A DNA stretch of 64,000 bases from Trogon surrucura (taxonomy: Eukaryota > Chordata > Aves > Trogoniformes > Trogonidae). The position numbers and the translations under genes are program-made. The stretch covers positions 11,694,238 to 11,758,237 of the forward strand of contig CM036619.1 of assembly GCA_020746105.1 (NCBI GenBank), given 5' to 3'. The notes beneath the pieces are model-generated. The model saw only the letters and a program-made list of their open reading frames with translations. It was not told where the DNA came from and made no database searches. How positions within the stretch are numbered: the stretch's first letter is position 1; the number at the start of each line of letters is the position of its first letter. Shown here one piece after another: positions 14,836-26,213 of this stretch.

Positions 14836-14860
14836 AGATTTATAGTATCTTTTACAATCT

Positions 14861-16466
14861 TTCTTTCTTCTATTTGTTTTTTGAATGGTGCGTTTTTCCC
14901 CAGCTCTTTGGAAAACTTAATGATTTTTCATTGTCAGACACAAAACAGTCTGTTTTCAGTGACTTCACATGTCAGATCCATATCTAACTATTCGGTTGTG
15001 TTCTTGCTCCAAAGAGAGAGGAAGAATAATCTCAAAGCCAGACCATCAGCTGCGTAACAGGCAATAGCTGTATTAAATCTGATGAAGATCTGGCCCGTAA
15101 TTTAATTTTAAAAGTGGAAAATGAATTCAGCAGAAGATCATATAGTATTAGTTGGCACCCGGGCTTGGCTTGTCTGCCAGCAACTGCTGAAGGAACAGAT
15201 GTAGTGTCTGTGAGAGGGAGAAATGAGAGAACATCAGAAGTCGTGGGGAGTTTTTGGAAAATCTGTACAACTGTTCAGTTTGTGTGATCTTTTGTGTCGT
15301 GGAAGCTCCAGGGACGGAGCGGAGTCTATGTTCTACCTGCACCATCCAGCCAGTAGTGTGACCATCCAGCCAGTGCACAAAAGCAAGAATAGTTTGAGTG
15401 CAACTATCCTGAGGAAACTCAGCTGTACCAATGTGAAACTTCTGCTGAAAGTAGCGGTGGAGGTCTTAGCTCTGCTGTGGTTTGCAGCTTCCTTCACAGC
15501 CTTCTCACAGGTGTGACAGAGTGAGACAAATTCTTGTAACGCAGACAGAAGGTTTTAAGGCTCAGGGCCACAGCTGGCATTTCACCATAACATGTAATTT
15601 CTAGATCCGGCGTGGACTTAGGTGACTTTGAACAAGACATATGAGGCATTGAGCTGTGCTTTAAGTGACTGCAAGAGTACCTGAATTTTCATGTGTCTGA
15701 TATTAGATCTGAAAAAGAACACCAAGAAGCAAAAACATGAGTTGGGTTACTGAATCAGTATCTGAAAATCCTTGCTAAACTCTGAAGCTTGATTTTTATT
15801 ATTATTTTCTTGTTTCCTCCTTGATTTATTTACCATAGTGTTTACAGAATCTTGAGGTTTTGGACCTTTTTCTCACCCAGAAGTTTCTCCATGTCCATAA
15901 AGCAGCTCATGACTTCTCTCAGAGCCTGTGCCTATAGGGAGGGATATCCAGCAAGCAGGATTCTGCCTCGTATCCCAGTGGCTGCTCCCAGGTTGTGTGT
16001 GACCTCAAATACCAAAGAGGACTTTCTTAAAAAGGATGTTCTACACAGCCCTTTTATTTCAGAACACACCCAAGCTAGAAATAGGTTAATGTAATATGGA
16101 TTTACAGGGACATGGGCTGTGATGAGGTCTCTGCACTCCTGACTGGCTGCTCTGAGTGACTGAACTTCTGCAGAGAGGTGTTCTCTTCAGTTCCCTCTTT
16201 TTTTCTGCACTTCCAGCAGAGCACTCTTGAAAGTCCTCACCTCATAAAAACTGGGAAGTAGTGGGAAGGTTGAATTCCTGTCATTCCCAGGTGGAAGAGG
16301 AAATTAATTTTCAGTCTTCCTCCATTCTGAAATTATGCAAGAGTGGTTGCCTTATATTTTCTTCCTGAGAGCTCTGCAATGTGGTAGGAGGCAGTTTCTG
16401 TTATCCAAGAGTAAGGTGACCAAGCACTTTACTTTCGGAGGAGTGCGGGCAGGGAACAGCTGACTT
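14861..16466. other. Non-coding sequence after the LRATD2 end
   Basis: No recognisable gene. Frames reach 97 codons at most and resemble no known family. A 14-base direct repeat, ACCATCCAGCCAGT, occurs at 15341 and 15361. Confidence 0.55.
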
Positions 16467-16745
16467 GCAGAATTGCAGAAAATCCTTAAGGCTGGGAGAA
16501 ACCTGTGGAAATCATCAAATCTACCACCTTGCTCAAAGCATGCGCTACTAGAGCAGATTGCTCAGGACTGCACCCATTTTTATTAACTCCAGTGATGGAG
16601 ACTGATGATCTCTGCAAGCAATCTTTCACCTCTTATATGCATTTTTTAAAATGTTTTGAGTTGTTAAGGATACCTTGATCATCCATGGTACATTTCTTTC
16701 ACACAGGGATGGACTTTTTGGGAGTTTGGAGGTGACTGATGAACA

Positions 16746-17500
16746 TCAACTAGCTGTTGTGGACGTCCTCTCCAGGACCATGTCCATGGGATTCTTCAGA
16801 GCAGATCCCTGAGCAGACCAAAGCCTGCTCTTCCTGAAGTTCAGGTTGTGATCCTGCTGTTTGATTTGGTTCCATCTCTGAAAATCGTGAACCACACGAT
16901 CTTGTGGGTAACAGCAGCCCAGGCTGCCCCAAACCTTCCCATCACTAAACAGTTCTGCTTCAGAGAGCATCTCCCCTCATTGACTTCTTTATCCCGTGTC
17001 AGGAAATTGTCATCAATATACTCCATAAACCCCGTGTATTGCTTGTGCCCTGCTGTGTTGCCCCTTCAGCAGATATTGTGGTGGTTCAGGTCCTCTATGA
17101 GGAGCAGGACCTCCATTCATGAGGTTTTTTTCCACTTGTCCACTGAAGAAGACCTCATCTACTTTCTAGTCAGACAGTATGTAGCAGCTGCCCAACATGA
17201 TGTTGGTCTGTCTGCTAACCCTGACCCATAAGCTCTCATCAGGCTTATCATCCACTCCCCCCCATCACTTATTCCCAGTGCTTTCATGTATGTGGCAAGT
17301 TCATTTCCACGCCATCCTGGTCTGTCCTTCCTGCAGAGCTGGTATCCATCCATTGCGGCCTTCCAATTGTGTGAGTTATCCCTCTACATCTCTCTGATCC
17401 CAGTGAGATCACAGCCCTGCAAAACTCCTGTTCCTGTGATCTCCATGCTGCATGCATTAATATAGAGGCACTGCAGAGAGGCTCCCAGCGTGCTGATGTC
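16746..17500 (-). pseudogene. CR1 ORF2 endonuclease (APE-type) remnant
   Basis: Minus-strand fragments in shifting frames match the CR1 endonuclease order. SLQCLYINACSM (about 17490) compares with LKCLYTNARSM, MDGYQLCRKDRPGWRG (17353) with MDGYVLFRKDRPGRRG, and IEDLNHHNIC (about 17100) with MGDFNHHNIC. WGSLGCCYPQDRVV and NLNFRKSRL (about 16920-16830) compare with GSLGCSDHEMV and TLDFRRANF. The catalytic GDFN motif reads EDLN. Several frame changes and stops make it inactive. Confidence 0.85.
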
Positions 17501-17739
17501 CCAGAGAGCTTGACCTACAGAGCTATCCTAGCATCACTTCCTCATCCCTGTACATACACTTTGGGTGAGTCCCCTTCAGCACCCTCCTGCTGTTTTTAAG
17601 GCCTCTCTCATCCACATCAGTCTGCACACTTTGCTTAACTACACAGTATGCCACTTCTCACTTCATTGTGGCTCTTGACATACTTCCCTCATCATTCCTG
17701 GGTTAAAGCTCTCCTCAGCAGGCTGACCACCTGTTGGCA

Positions 17740-18570
17740 AAGATGTGTTTTCCTACTTGGTCAGATGGATCCCATCTCTCCCAGCAGTCCTTGAACCTCA
17801 GAGAGGGTCCCACAGTCACAGAATCCAAATATCTCATCTGCACAGCCGGTCATTGACCCGCAGATTCCGTTTAGTCCATCTCAAGCCCTTTCCTCTAAGC
17901 AGCAAGACCAAGGAGAAAACCACTTGGACCTCCATGCTCTTGGCCACCAGAGTCTTGTAGTCATTTGTGATATGCTCCAGATGTCCCCAGCCCCGTTACT
18001 GGTGCCCATATTGAAAAGCAGTAGAGGGCAATATTCTGAGGGATGGACAAGCCTTGGTAGCCTCTCTGTGTCCCAGATCTGAGCTCCTGGCAAGCAGCAA
18101 ATCTCACCAGACAGCAGGTTAGGTTGGCAGGTGGGGTCTTCTGTCCCCAACAGCAGGGAGTCACCTATTGCTGTCACTCACTGTTCACTCCTGGGGCTGC
18201 CACGTGACTCAGGCTTACTTGGCTCAAGTGCTTCATTGCACAGAGCTCCCAGCTACTCATCTGCCACCAGGACACTACAACTTTTTTGTAATTGTGAGTC
18301 TTCAGCCAAAGCAGGAGCCTTCCTCCCATTTCCAAAAGTGTCATATTTTCAGCCTTCACCATCACTGGAGGTTTCTGTTTTACAATCCAATAAGCACAGA
18401 CTCTGCCTGTCCTTCCTTCAGTACAGCTGGAGGGCCAGGCTCCTCTTGAACCCAGGTGTCAGAGAGGATCCAGTCAAGCTCCTTTCCATCATCTTTGATG
18501 CTGCACAGTGTGCTAACCTCCTGCTGCAGTTTCTGTCTTTGGTGACATGGAGCTTTCACCAGCACACACT
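17740..18570 (-). pseudogene. CR1 ORF1 remnant with esterase (SGNH/GDSL-like) region
   Basis: The frame 18177-17881 reads AIGDSLLLGTEDP, then GEICCLPGAQIWDTERLPRL and HPSEYCPLLLFNMGTSN. This parallels the CR1 ORF1 esterase pattern GDSLL...CCLPGA...HIGTND. The nucleophile motif GDS is kept (18165-18157), but the GTND block reads GTSN, and the later DGIHL block is altered and followed by a stop (about 17765). An upstream piece (18565-18380), with LQQEVSTLCSIKDDGKELDW, resembles the helical N-terminal region. It is not functional. Esterase domains in CR1 ORF1 are known from the literature. Confidence 0.8.
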
Positions 18571-18650
18571 TGCAGACAAGGAGACCATCTCCCCTAGCTC
18601 CAGCAAGAATCCTCAGGAATTCCCTGCAACCTAAGACCTGCAGAGCTGCA

Positions 18651-21600
18651 TCCTCCCTCTGGTGAGTGAACCTTGGCTAAGAGCTCAACCGCCCCACTCA
18701 TTCTTTCACTCCTACTGAGGGAGAAAATAAGATGGAAAAGCTCATGAATTGAGATAAAGACAGGAAGATCACTTACCAATTACTGTCGTGGGCAAAACAG
18801 ACTTGACATAGTTCGACAAGCTGCTAGAAACTCACGTCAAATGATCAGTGAGACTCATTTTTCTCCCTCTGGATCACCAAGGACTGTGACTTTTACCTGT
18901 GTTGGAACCAGAATTCGTTGCTTATATCAAGTCCATCAGCAGAAATTAACTGGGACTGTTAAGAACAAAGTTAACTGAGGCTCTCTAATTTTTCCTTTAT
19001 TCCTGAGCTTTTTCCATCTTGTCCTATTGTGAACAAGCATTCTGGGACAAACCTTGCTCTTTTTGTACAGTAGTTAGTGCAATGAGGTCTCAAGGTGTTT
19101 ACATAGTATTAATCAAGTCAATCACCAGAGGGCAGAGGAAATGAAATGAGGATGTTTTCGACCATGAAATAGATGACTTACATATCTGGAAAAGGTTTAA
19201 TTGAGCAAAACAGGTACACGAGTGTACCTAGCTCACCACAGAAATCGTACAAAGATGAGCCTCTGGAGAGAAGGATCAAGGCACCCTAACAGCACACAGA
19301 GAAATGCGTGCAGTGCTTAATGTAAATCATGTCTGCGGAGAATAGGGCTTCATACACAACTTATCCAGCTCCCATAGAAGGCAGCTGGCAGCACTCTTTG
19401 CAATACTTTCACTAGAGCTGTTGGTCATGTCCAATGAGGAAAAGGTGCTCAGCTGGGAACCTCAGCACTGCTTACAGAGTGAGGAGCATGTCCTTGAGAC
19501 CCAAAGATTTGTTACTCTGTGGAAACACCTCTGATGCTGTTTTTTTTGGCTCTTTGTGTTTTCTGTGTTCTTATTCCTCAACTCTTCAAGAAAGAAATGC
19601 ACGTATGAAAGACATGTGCAGAAAAGGGAAATGTACAGTTGTGGGGCAGACTAGTGTGCACACTTAGCCTTGGTGTTCTGTGCTGCAGCCTGTGTCCTGG
19701 AGGTGAGTTCTTCATTCCTCGCTGCAGACTGAAGAAATGAGATACTCACACCGAGTTACATGTAAGTGGGCAGCTGAAGTGTTGGACTGGGAACTGGTTT
19801 CAAACCTCTGCCTAATCCAGAGCATGATCTTGAACATAGAACTTGAGCAGATGCTCAAACCAGCACTTACAGCCAGAGCCATTTGTATTCTCTGGATCGG
19901 TGAATATTTGACTCACCATATCAAAGCAAAAGAGCACTAACAGCAGAGGCCAAGAAATCTCCATCTTCAGGTAGCCAACAGTCCTGCAATTATAGTGTTC
20001 TCTGAAAAAGTGGGGCAACAAGGCTTCATTTCTTCCAGCAATCTAGGCTTTTCAGTGAGAGTGACAGGCCCTATCTCTTCTATGCACAGGACCACAGCAC
20101 TAAGTAAGCCAGGGAGATCAAGTCCCATGGTGGAAAATGGGACAATGCCAGGCTCAGAGGGTCTCTGTAGTACCTACTTGAGCTATGTTTTCAAAAAGCA
20201 GAGGTTCCCACAGCTCCTGGACATGCACACATGCATGCAAAATGATGTTTGGAGCTGTTGGGCCAGATCTTCTGGGCGAAGGAAGCCTTGGACACAGCCA
20301 CCTTAAATGACAGTCGAACTGACTTTTGTTTGGTTTACCATTATTATTAGAAACTACAGATATAATTAAAAGACACATCCAACTATTAACAAAGTACTTT
20401 CTGATTATCCCTAAGGAAAAAATAGTTTATTTTTTCCATGAACTACTCTGCCCACCTTGCAGTTTTACATGTTTACAGGCCTTGCATGCCCAGATGCACC
20501 TCAGATCCCCAAGTCTAATGAGTTCCCATCACATGAATTAATTATACTACAAAGCACAGGAAAGAAAGCCATTAAATCTTAAATTAAGTTATTAAAATAT
20601 TACTGCAGAAATTCCATAGCAGCTTGTAGCCTGTGGGAAGTGACTTTGCAGGGAAAAACACCATTTGCAGGTGAGGTGGCACTCAGAGCACCTTATCGTA
20701 TTCATGAGGAGGAGGTGCTGACACCTGCAGAGAAGCTACAATTAAAATGAGTCTCTTATTCAGGAAAAGCAGTTAACCCAAAATATTTGTAATGGAAGCT
20801 CAGGTACTAAATAAGATCCTAGCAGGATATAAATAATGAGGTGTTACATGGCCACATGTTGGAACCAAGCCACTGGAGCAAGATAATGGCAAGCAAAAGC
20901 TTAACTTACATTGTGCAGTTCCTGTGGAAAAGGGAGTGTGACGATTATGCCACATGGAAAGCTGATTCCTCAACTTTTAGTGAGTAACATTACTCTATAG
21001 CCCTGCTTGTCTTTGTTCAGAGCTGGAACAAGCAGAGTTGAGTTACTGCAGAGGTCTAACCCTAGGTGCAAGGCTAGATTCCAGATGAATGTGTTCCCAA
21101 AGTCTAAACACACAAAGGCTGTTTCTGGTTTCATATAACTAAACCCATGCTGAGAAAGGGAAGAAGCTGCTGAATGCATGGGTCTAGATGCATCAAAGAA
21201 TTTAATCAATGTCCCACTGAAAAGGGATTTGAACTTACGCATCACTGCTCTGATAGTCAGAGACCACCAGAGTATACATCATTTGGTATTTTATGGTGGT
21301 TTCCTGTTACCATGCAAGGCATAACTCATATTTCTAATTAAACATTTTAATCTAACGCAGTTTGTAACTATCTCATAGTACAGCCTAGTAAAGACGCAAG
21401 ATGGAGTTTTAAAAAGGAGTAGTGATTTTTTAATGACCAACACCAATGCTTTTCAACGTGATACTGCTCTGTCCTTCCTCTTCGCTGCAAAACTTATGGC
21501 AAGAATTCCTAACAGGAATGTTGGTCAATTTATGCAGCTTTTTGCAGCAGTATGTTTTGTGACAGGTTTGCTTAAATATCTTTCATTGAGATAAAGGGGT

Positions 21601-24600
21601 TGCAAAGAAAAATGGCGCTATTGTGAATTTTCCCTGATTTGTAACTCTATATGACCAGCTTTGCAGATTGCTGAAATGTTTTACTGCTTTGATTAAAGGA
21701 CAAAGAATTAAGTAAACTTCTCTAATGATTTCGATGGAGGAAAATAGTCATTAATAATCATATTTTGGTTTAAAGCACGTTATTAACTGGCCTGACCTCT
21801 CACAAGCTAAATCTAAAGCCCAGTGAAGTCAAAAGAAGACTTTCCGTTGACAGTTTATCAAGGATGTATTGTGTGTAGCTGATCACTGGTGAACTGCAGA
21901 GGAAAAATGAGTTTTGAAATCAGGTGGCAGCTAATGCCTTATAACTACTCCAAGTAATATTGCGTGCCATTCCCCTTACAACAAATAGGGTACATGAGTT
22001 AGATTCTTGCTAAGTGAAAGACTGAGATTTTTTGAAGTCTCTGATGAACCTGTCAGCTCCTCGCTGACCGTAATAAAAAGGGACATCCTTTCTCAGGCTG
22101 TGTTAGAAACCAGATATCCCATACGGTCACATTTACAGACTATAGCTCTCTCTAATGAATGTAACATATTTAACATTCCGGTTGTCCCATAATGTGCCCT
22201 AATGAGGAATGAAGAGCTGCGGCTGGGAGGTAGCCTTGGCTATCAAGTGGCCCCAGCTTCCTAGGGACATCATGGGTTTGATCTTTCTAGGGATCTCCTT
22301 AGAAAGGAAAAGTGTTCCTTTAACTCCCATCCAAAGTGTTCTCAGACACTGAGGAATTAAAATAAACCCTCTATTCTCCTTTTAATTATGGCTTTTCCTA
22401 GGTTCATAGCTAATTACGCTGACCAGCAGTTTTCCTCAGGGAATCATTAGGTCTCCCTTACCCTTCCATTTCAACACATCTTCTCTGCTGAGACAATGGT
22501 TTCTGCAGCTTGAAAAGGTCTATCCACAGGTTTTGCTTTAGCTCAGCAGCTTCTGCCTTCTTCTCTTGGGGCAACAGCAGAGTTAACTCACAACTCAGTA
22601 GCTCTGACAGAGCTATTAGAATGGTAGCATAGTTGCTGGAATAAAAGCACTATGAAAAAAATGATTCTTCAAATAATAATGAGGTTATACGAATGTCTCA
22701 CTCTATACACCTTTAACAACTTCCACATGGAGACCAAGAATATTTCTTTGTTGTTCTCTAGGGCTCTTTCACCCATAACAGTCTTGAACCCACAGTGCAC
22801 ACCCTCTCTTCTGACTCAAGCAAGTCTTGCCATAAAACTTCTAGTCCTCTCCCTGACACCTTCTTGAACCACATCAAATCAATACAGGATATTTCCTCTG
22901 GAACTAAAGTTTATGAGTCTTGGAAAAGGCAATTTCTTTAGCAAGTAGATTTCCGTGTCTGACCCATTTAGCCAGGAATATAACTGGTAGCAGAACGTAT
23001 AGGAGATATATAAATTCATAACATTGATGAACAGTCTGTGAATGCTGCAGATGCCTACAGCATCTGTCCCTTTGCAATCTGATAGACTTTGATAACCTGT
23101 GGCATCACAACTGTCATAGGTGCTTCCAGGGTGAATATTTTTAGCTTGATTTCTTGCATATGTGGGGCTAAGCCATTCTGATGAGTGGAACTGCTGTTGT
23201 ATGTGTGCTCTGCCTGGGGTTCCACCTCTTCCTTTAGGAGAGAGCTAGATGAGGAATCACCAGCCAGCACAAGCACTTACCTTGTTCACTGCTGAACTGG
23301 GCACTCTCAGCCTCCCTGTCTTGTGGGTTCCTGCGCTCAGATACCATTTCTTGGGCATGAGGATCTCTGTCAGCATCCCACTCCTGCACCCTTCCTCTGT
23401 GAAATAGAGATGCTTCTTAGCTGCTGCTCTGTATTCCAGGGATAGACTGTAGTTAAGGTGACCATGAAGAACCCCTTAAGAGTTATTTTCTTCTCATGAG
23501 AAAATGTCATTGAGATTACAAAAACCTCCTGAAGATATTTGCAGAAATATGCCACAGGAGAACAACAGATGATAATATTGCAAAGCACTTGTGTCGTCTG
23601 TGTCAAGACCTTCAAAGCATGAGATTTCTTTTCTTGGCCCTTTGGACTGCTTTGTTCCAGAGATGGCAAGGGTTCGAAAAAAGTTTTCTGCAAGATTATG
23701 ATGGCCTATTAAATAGTCATTTGTTCTTGTTTTTAAGCAACTGACACATATATAATGTATTAAGCTGGTGAATACTACTTTTGGCCTGGAAACATGTACC
23801 TTTGCATTGTACTAAAACTTCAGCTTTTTCTAATACAAATCAAGAAACTAACTGAATTTGATCATTTTCATTGCAGGAAAGTATTTTGTGAGCCTAATGT
23901 TAGGTAGGGAAATGATACACCCAGTCTGAAAGGGTTCCCTATCTATGAAAAAGGAAAAACTCTTAAAATTAATCCAGTAACTCCAGCGAGGCTCCCTTGA
24001 AGCCAGTCTGACTTTAGAGACTTCAAGCAAAAACAATACCTAGTTTAATAGACCTCACTTCCCACTCAAATAAGACCCATCACTCAGACATAGTGACCCC
24101 TTACTCAAGAAAATTTTTACATGATTCTGACATGGTGTCATTTAACAAAATAGGATCACATATACTCATGAAATCACAAGCAAACTGCAACAAGCAATAA
24201 CAACAGTAGGGGAAATTAGAGCTCAACAACAACGTTCATAAATGGGCTGGATTTTCTCCCGCTCCCATATAATGAGATCAGAGACCTCCATATTCTCTTC
24301 TGAATCAGGAATTTATACACACAAATGGCCTATGTGTCTTCTAGCTGCTTTCTGGTTCTTATTACACCACCCTGCTTTCCCCAAAACAAAATTGAACAAT
24401 TCTAGCTTGTCTGCTAATTAAGTGCAAAGTTGTCTGAGTTTCTTTGTTAATACAAATTTTATTGTGCTCATTGAATGGAATATATTATGCTTCCACTTGC
24501 TTCTGAGCTTACCAGACAGATTTTGCTATATTTGTGCTATAATCTCTGCCACCTCTGCAGATGAGAAGGAAAGCCTAGCCTATTGCTTATACAGAACATC

Positions 24601-24879
24601 AGTTTGTCAAGCATTTTGTACAGCCCCTGGGATTAGTGGAGCTGTGAAATTGTATCATTATCATTGCCTGCTGCATCACTGAACCTCCAGGCAAGGCCTG
24701 AGAGAATACGCATGCATGTTTCTTCAATGACATTTTTAAGCCATGGTTCGCCTTTCCAGTTCTTTACTTCTTGTGTACTAATCCAGCCCCAAAATATTCC
24801 AGGCTGATGCCCAGAACCAGAATTTCTTTTTCTGTTTTAAGCAAGGATTTTTTTTCAGGTATTTGAGCTATTTCACCCA
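18651..24879. other. Gene-desert sequence, no gene seen
   Basis: AT-rich non-coding DNA without recognised repeats. The longest frames (about 100-107 codons, e.g. 19995-20306 and 23693-23370) show no family signature and are probably chance. A candidate conserved block within it is listed separately (21340-22260). Confidence 0.55.
21340..22260. promoter_or_regulatory. Candidate conserved non-coding block
   Basis: An AT-rich stretch, free of repeats and long frames, with homeobox/TCF/POU-like motifs (TGATTAAAGGACAAAG at about 21691, GTCATTAATAATCAT at about 21748). It also has isolated CpGs in 22060-22190 (GACCGTAATA, ATACGGTCAC, TTCCGGTTG). The texture suggests constraint; alignment with other vertebrates would be needed to show it. 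Confidence 0.28.
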
Positions 24880-25010
24880 AGCCCATTATTTACAGATAGG
24901 GAAACTGTTGCTTTTTGCTTAGACACGTTCACAACTTCTGAAGAGAGAGGCAGACTTGCAGACTGCTGTGAAGTGATTTGGGTTTCAACCTGGGTCTCCA
25001 CAGCATGCCT
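24880..25010 (+). repeat. Possible ancient MIR-type SINE remnant
   Basis: CCCATTATTTACAGATAGGG followed by AAACTG closely follows the MIR core CCCATTTTACAGATGAGG-AAACTG. About 80 bases later, GGGTTTCAACCTGGGTCT resembles the MIR block GGGATTCGAACCCAGG. Spacing and order agree with the + orientation; the middle is poorly matched. MIRs are very old and rare in birds, so chance similarity remains possible. Confidence 0.4.
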
Positions 25011-25019
25011 TTGAAAAAC

Positions 25020-25400
25020 AGGCCGCTTGTAGACACAGAATTCATCTCTGCAAACACTGAAACGTGCGCAATAAAGATAAAGCGCAACAGCAGCAGTGGA
25101 GTCATGGCTTTACAGTATCAAGGTCTTACTTAAAAATGTGAATAGGCCTGGAAGCGCTTCATTTTAGGCAAATTTAATTTTTCTGCTCTGTTACAGCAAA
25201 ACAAATTTCAGAGCTAAGTAAACAGCAACTCGACAGGAAATTTGTAAGCCTATTAGAGAAGGAAGGACACTTGAAAGAACACCCTTTGACACTCTGCAGA
25301 AGTTACTGCTCCTTTATAAGCCTACGCCTTAAAAACCGCTCCTAATTCAAAAGTCTGTAAATTAATGACTCTACTTTATTAGCCTCATCTCAGTGTTCGC
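25020..25400. promoter_or_regulatory. Candidate conserved non-coding block
   Basis: A mix of AT-rich motifs and preserved CpGs (ACGTGCGCAATAAAG, AAAGCGCAAC, GGAAGCGCTTCATTTTAGGC, CTACGCCTTAAAAACCGCTC) next to TAAATTAATGACTC. It directly follows the possible MIR, and old SINEs sometimes survive beside or inside enhancers. Function is inferred from texture only. Confidence 0.28.
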
Positions 25401-26190
25401 TGTTGCTCCAGCCTCACTGTGCTACCTGTTGGTCCCTCTTGGTTGCCCAGGCTGCTGGCACCGAGGGAGGCTGTTGGCACTCACGGCCCCTGACAGGGTG
25501 TGACTGTGCTTTTGGCCACAGCCCTAAGCAAACAGTGGAGTCAAACTTTTCAGACCTGCAAGGGAAGTCACCATGACGCAGCCAGCCGTGCTAGGCTAGG
25601 CTGGGAGGGATTAACTCTTCCCGAGGCGAGGCATTTTCCTCTTCTCTGTTGTCGAAATCCGAGCAGAGGGCTCATTCCTCCACTCTTCACTCCCTTTCCT
25701 CTTCCATTAGCTTGGTAACCAGAAAAGCAATGACTTAAGTGCATTGACGTGATGTGGTTGTGGAGGGTGTGAGAGACTTCAAATCCCTCGTGCGCTTTTG
25801 CAGAAGCGTGAAGGTTAAAGCAATGTTAACATTTAAAGTGTAAGGAAGCAAGCTGAGGAAGCACGGTCCCAGCAGCCTGGCAGTCCTGTATATTTTGAAC
25901 AGGCTAATGTTGTGGCAGGCTTGAAGGCTGGTTTGAAAGACGAAAATAGGGTGATTGATCACATTGTGCTAGAAAATGTAATTCTAGGGAGAGTTTCATA
26001 AATTTGTACAAAACTTGTGGTTCGTGTTTTTAAATAATATTATGTAGTTCCTGAAAAACAGGAACTATGATGCCAATAAATGATGCCTGATGCTAACATG
26101 GGAAATAGAGCTCTTGAATGAAACACAGGAGTTTTGCTATTTTCACAGAAACATGTTCTGAATTTGTGGATGATTTTGCCCAATTCAAAG

Positions 26191-26213
26191 AGGGAAATTA
26201 CAGTAATTTCCCT
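26191..26213. repeat. Perfect 10-base inverted repeat with 3-base spacer
   Basis: The arm AGGGAAATTA (26191-26200) is followed by CAG and then its exact reverse complement TAATTTCCCT (26204-26213). It could be a dimeric factor site or a small hairpin; no known motif is assigned. Confidence 0.7.

Larger units (their letters stand above)
9576..14860 (+). other. LRATD2: Probable long 3' UTR of LRATD2
   Basis: No convincing coding frame and no recognisable interspersed repeat occur over about 5.3 kb after the stop codon. The stretch is AT-rich, carries Pumilio-like TGTAAATA (about 11033), and ends near a good poly(A) signal at 14830. The lack of repeats contrasts with the CR1 insertions that begin soon after. 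LRATD2 messenger RNAs are, from memory, several kilobases long with a large 3' UTR. The exact end is inferred; shorter forms ending after 9788 are possible. Confidence 0.5.
16467..18650 (-). mobile_element. Long CR1 LINE with ORF1 and endonuclease remains, reverse transcriptase missing
   Basis: Read on the minus strand, three parts of a CR1 lie in the expected order. First, ORF1 with a coiled-coil-like start and an SGNH/GDSL esterase-like region (about 18570 down to 17740). Then the ORF2 endonuclease (about 17500 down to 16746). Last, a CR1 3'-end segment (about 16640-16467, with GAGCAGATTGCTCAGGACTG and the GGTTGGAAAAGACC-like block). Full CR1s are about 4.5 kb; here about 2.2 kb remains, and the whole reverse-transcriptase part is absent between 16640 and 16746. 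Either one element lost about 2 kb internally, or two insertions lie side by side. The frames contain many stops, so it is inactive and old. Confidence 0.85.

Noticed and set aside
16848-17231. 127-codon plus-strand frame
   Set aside because: It is the antisense of the CR1 endonuclease remnant.
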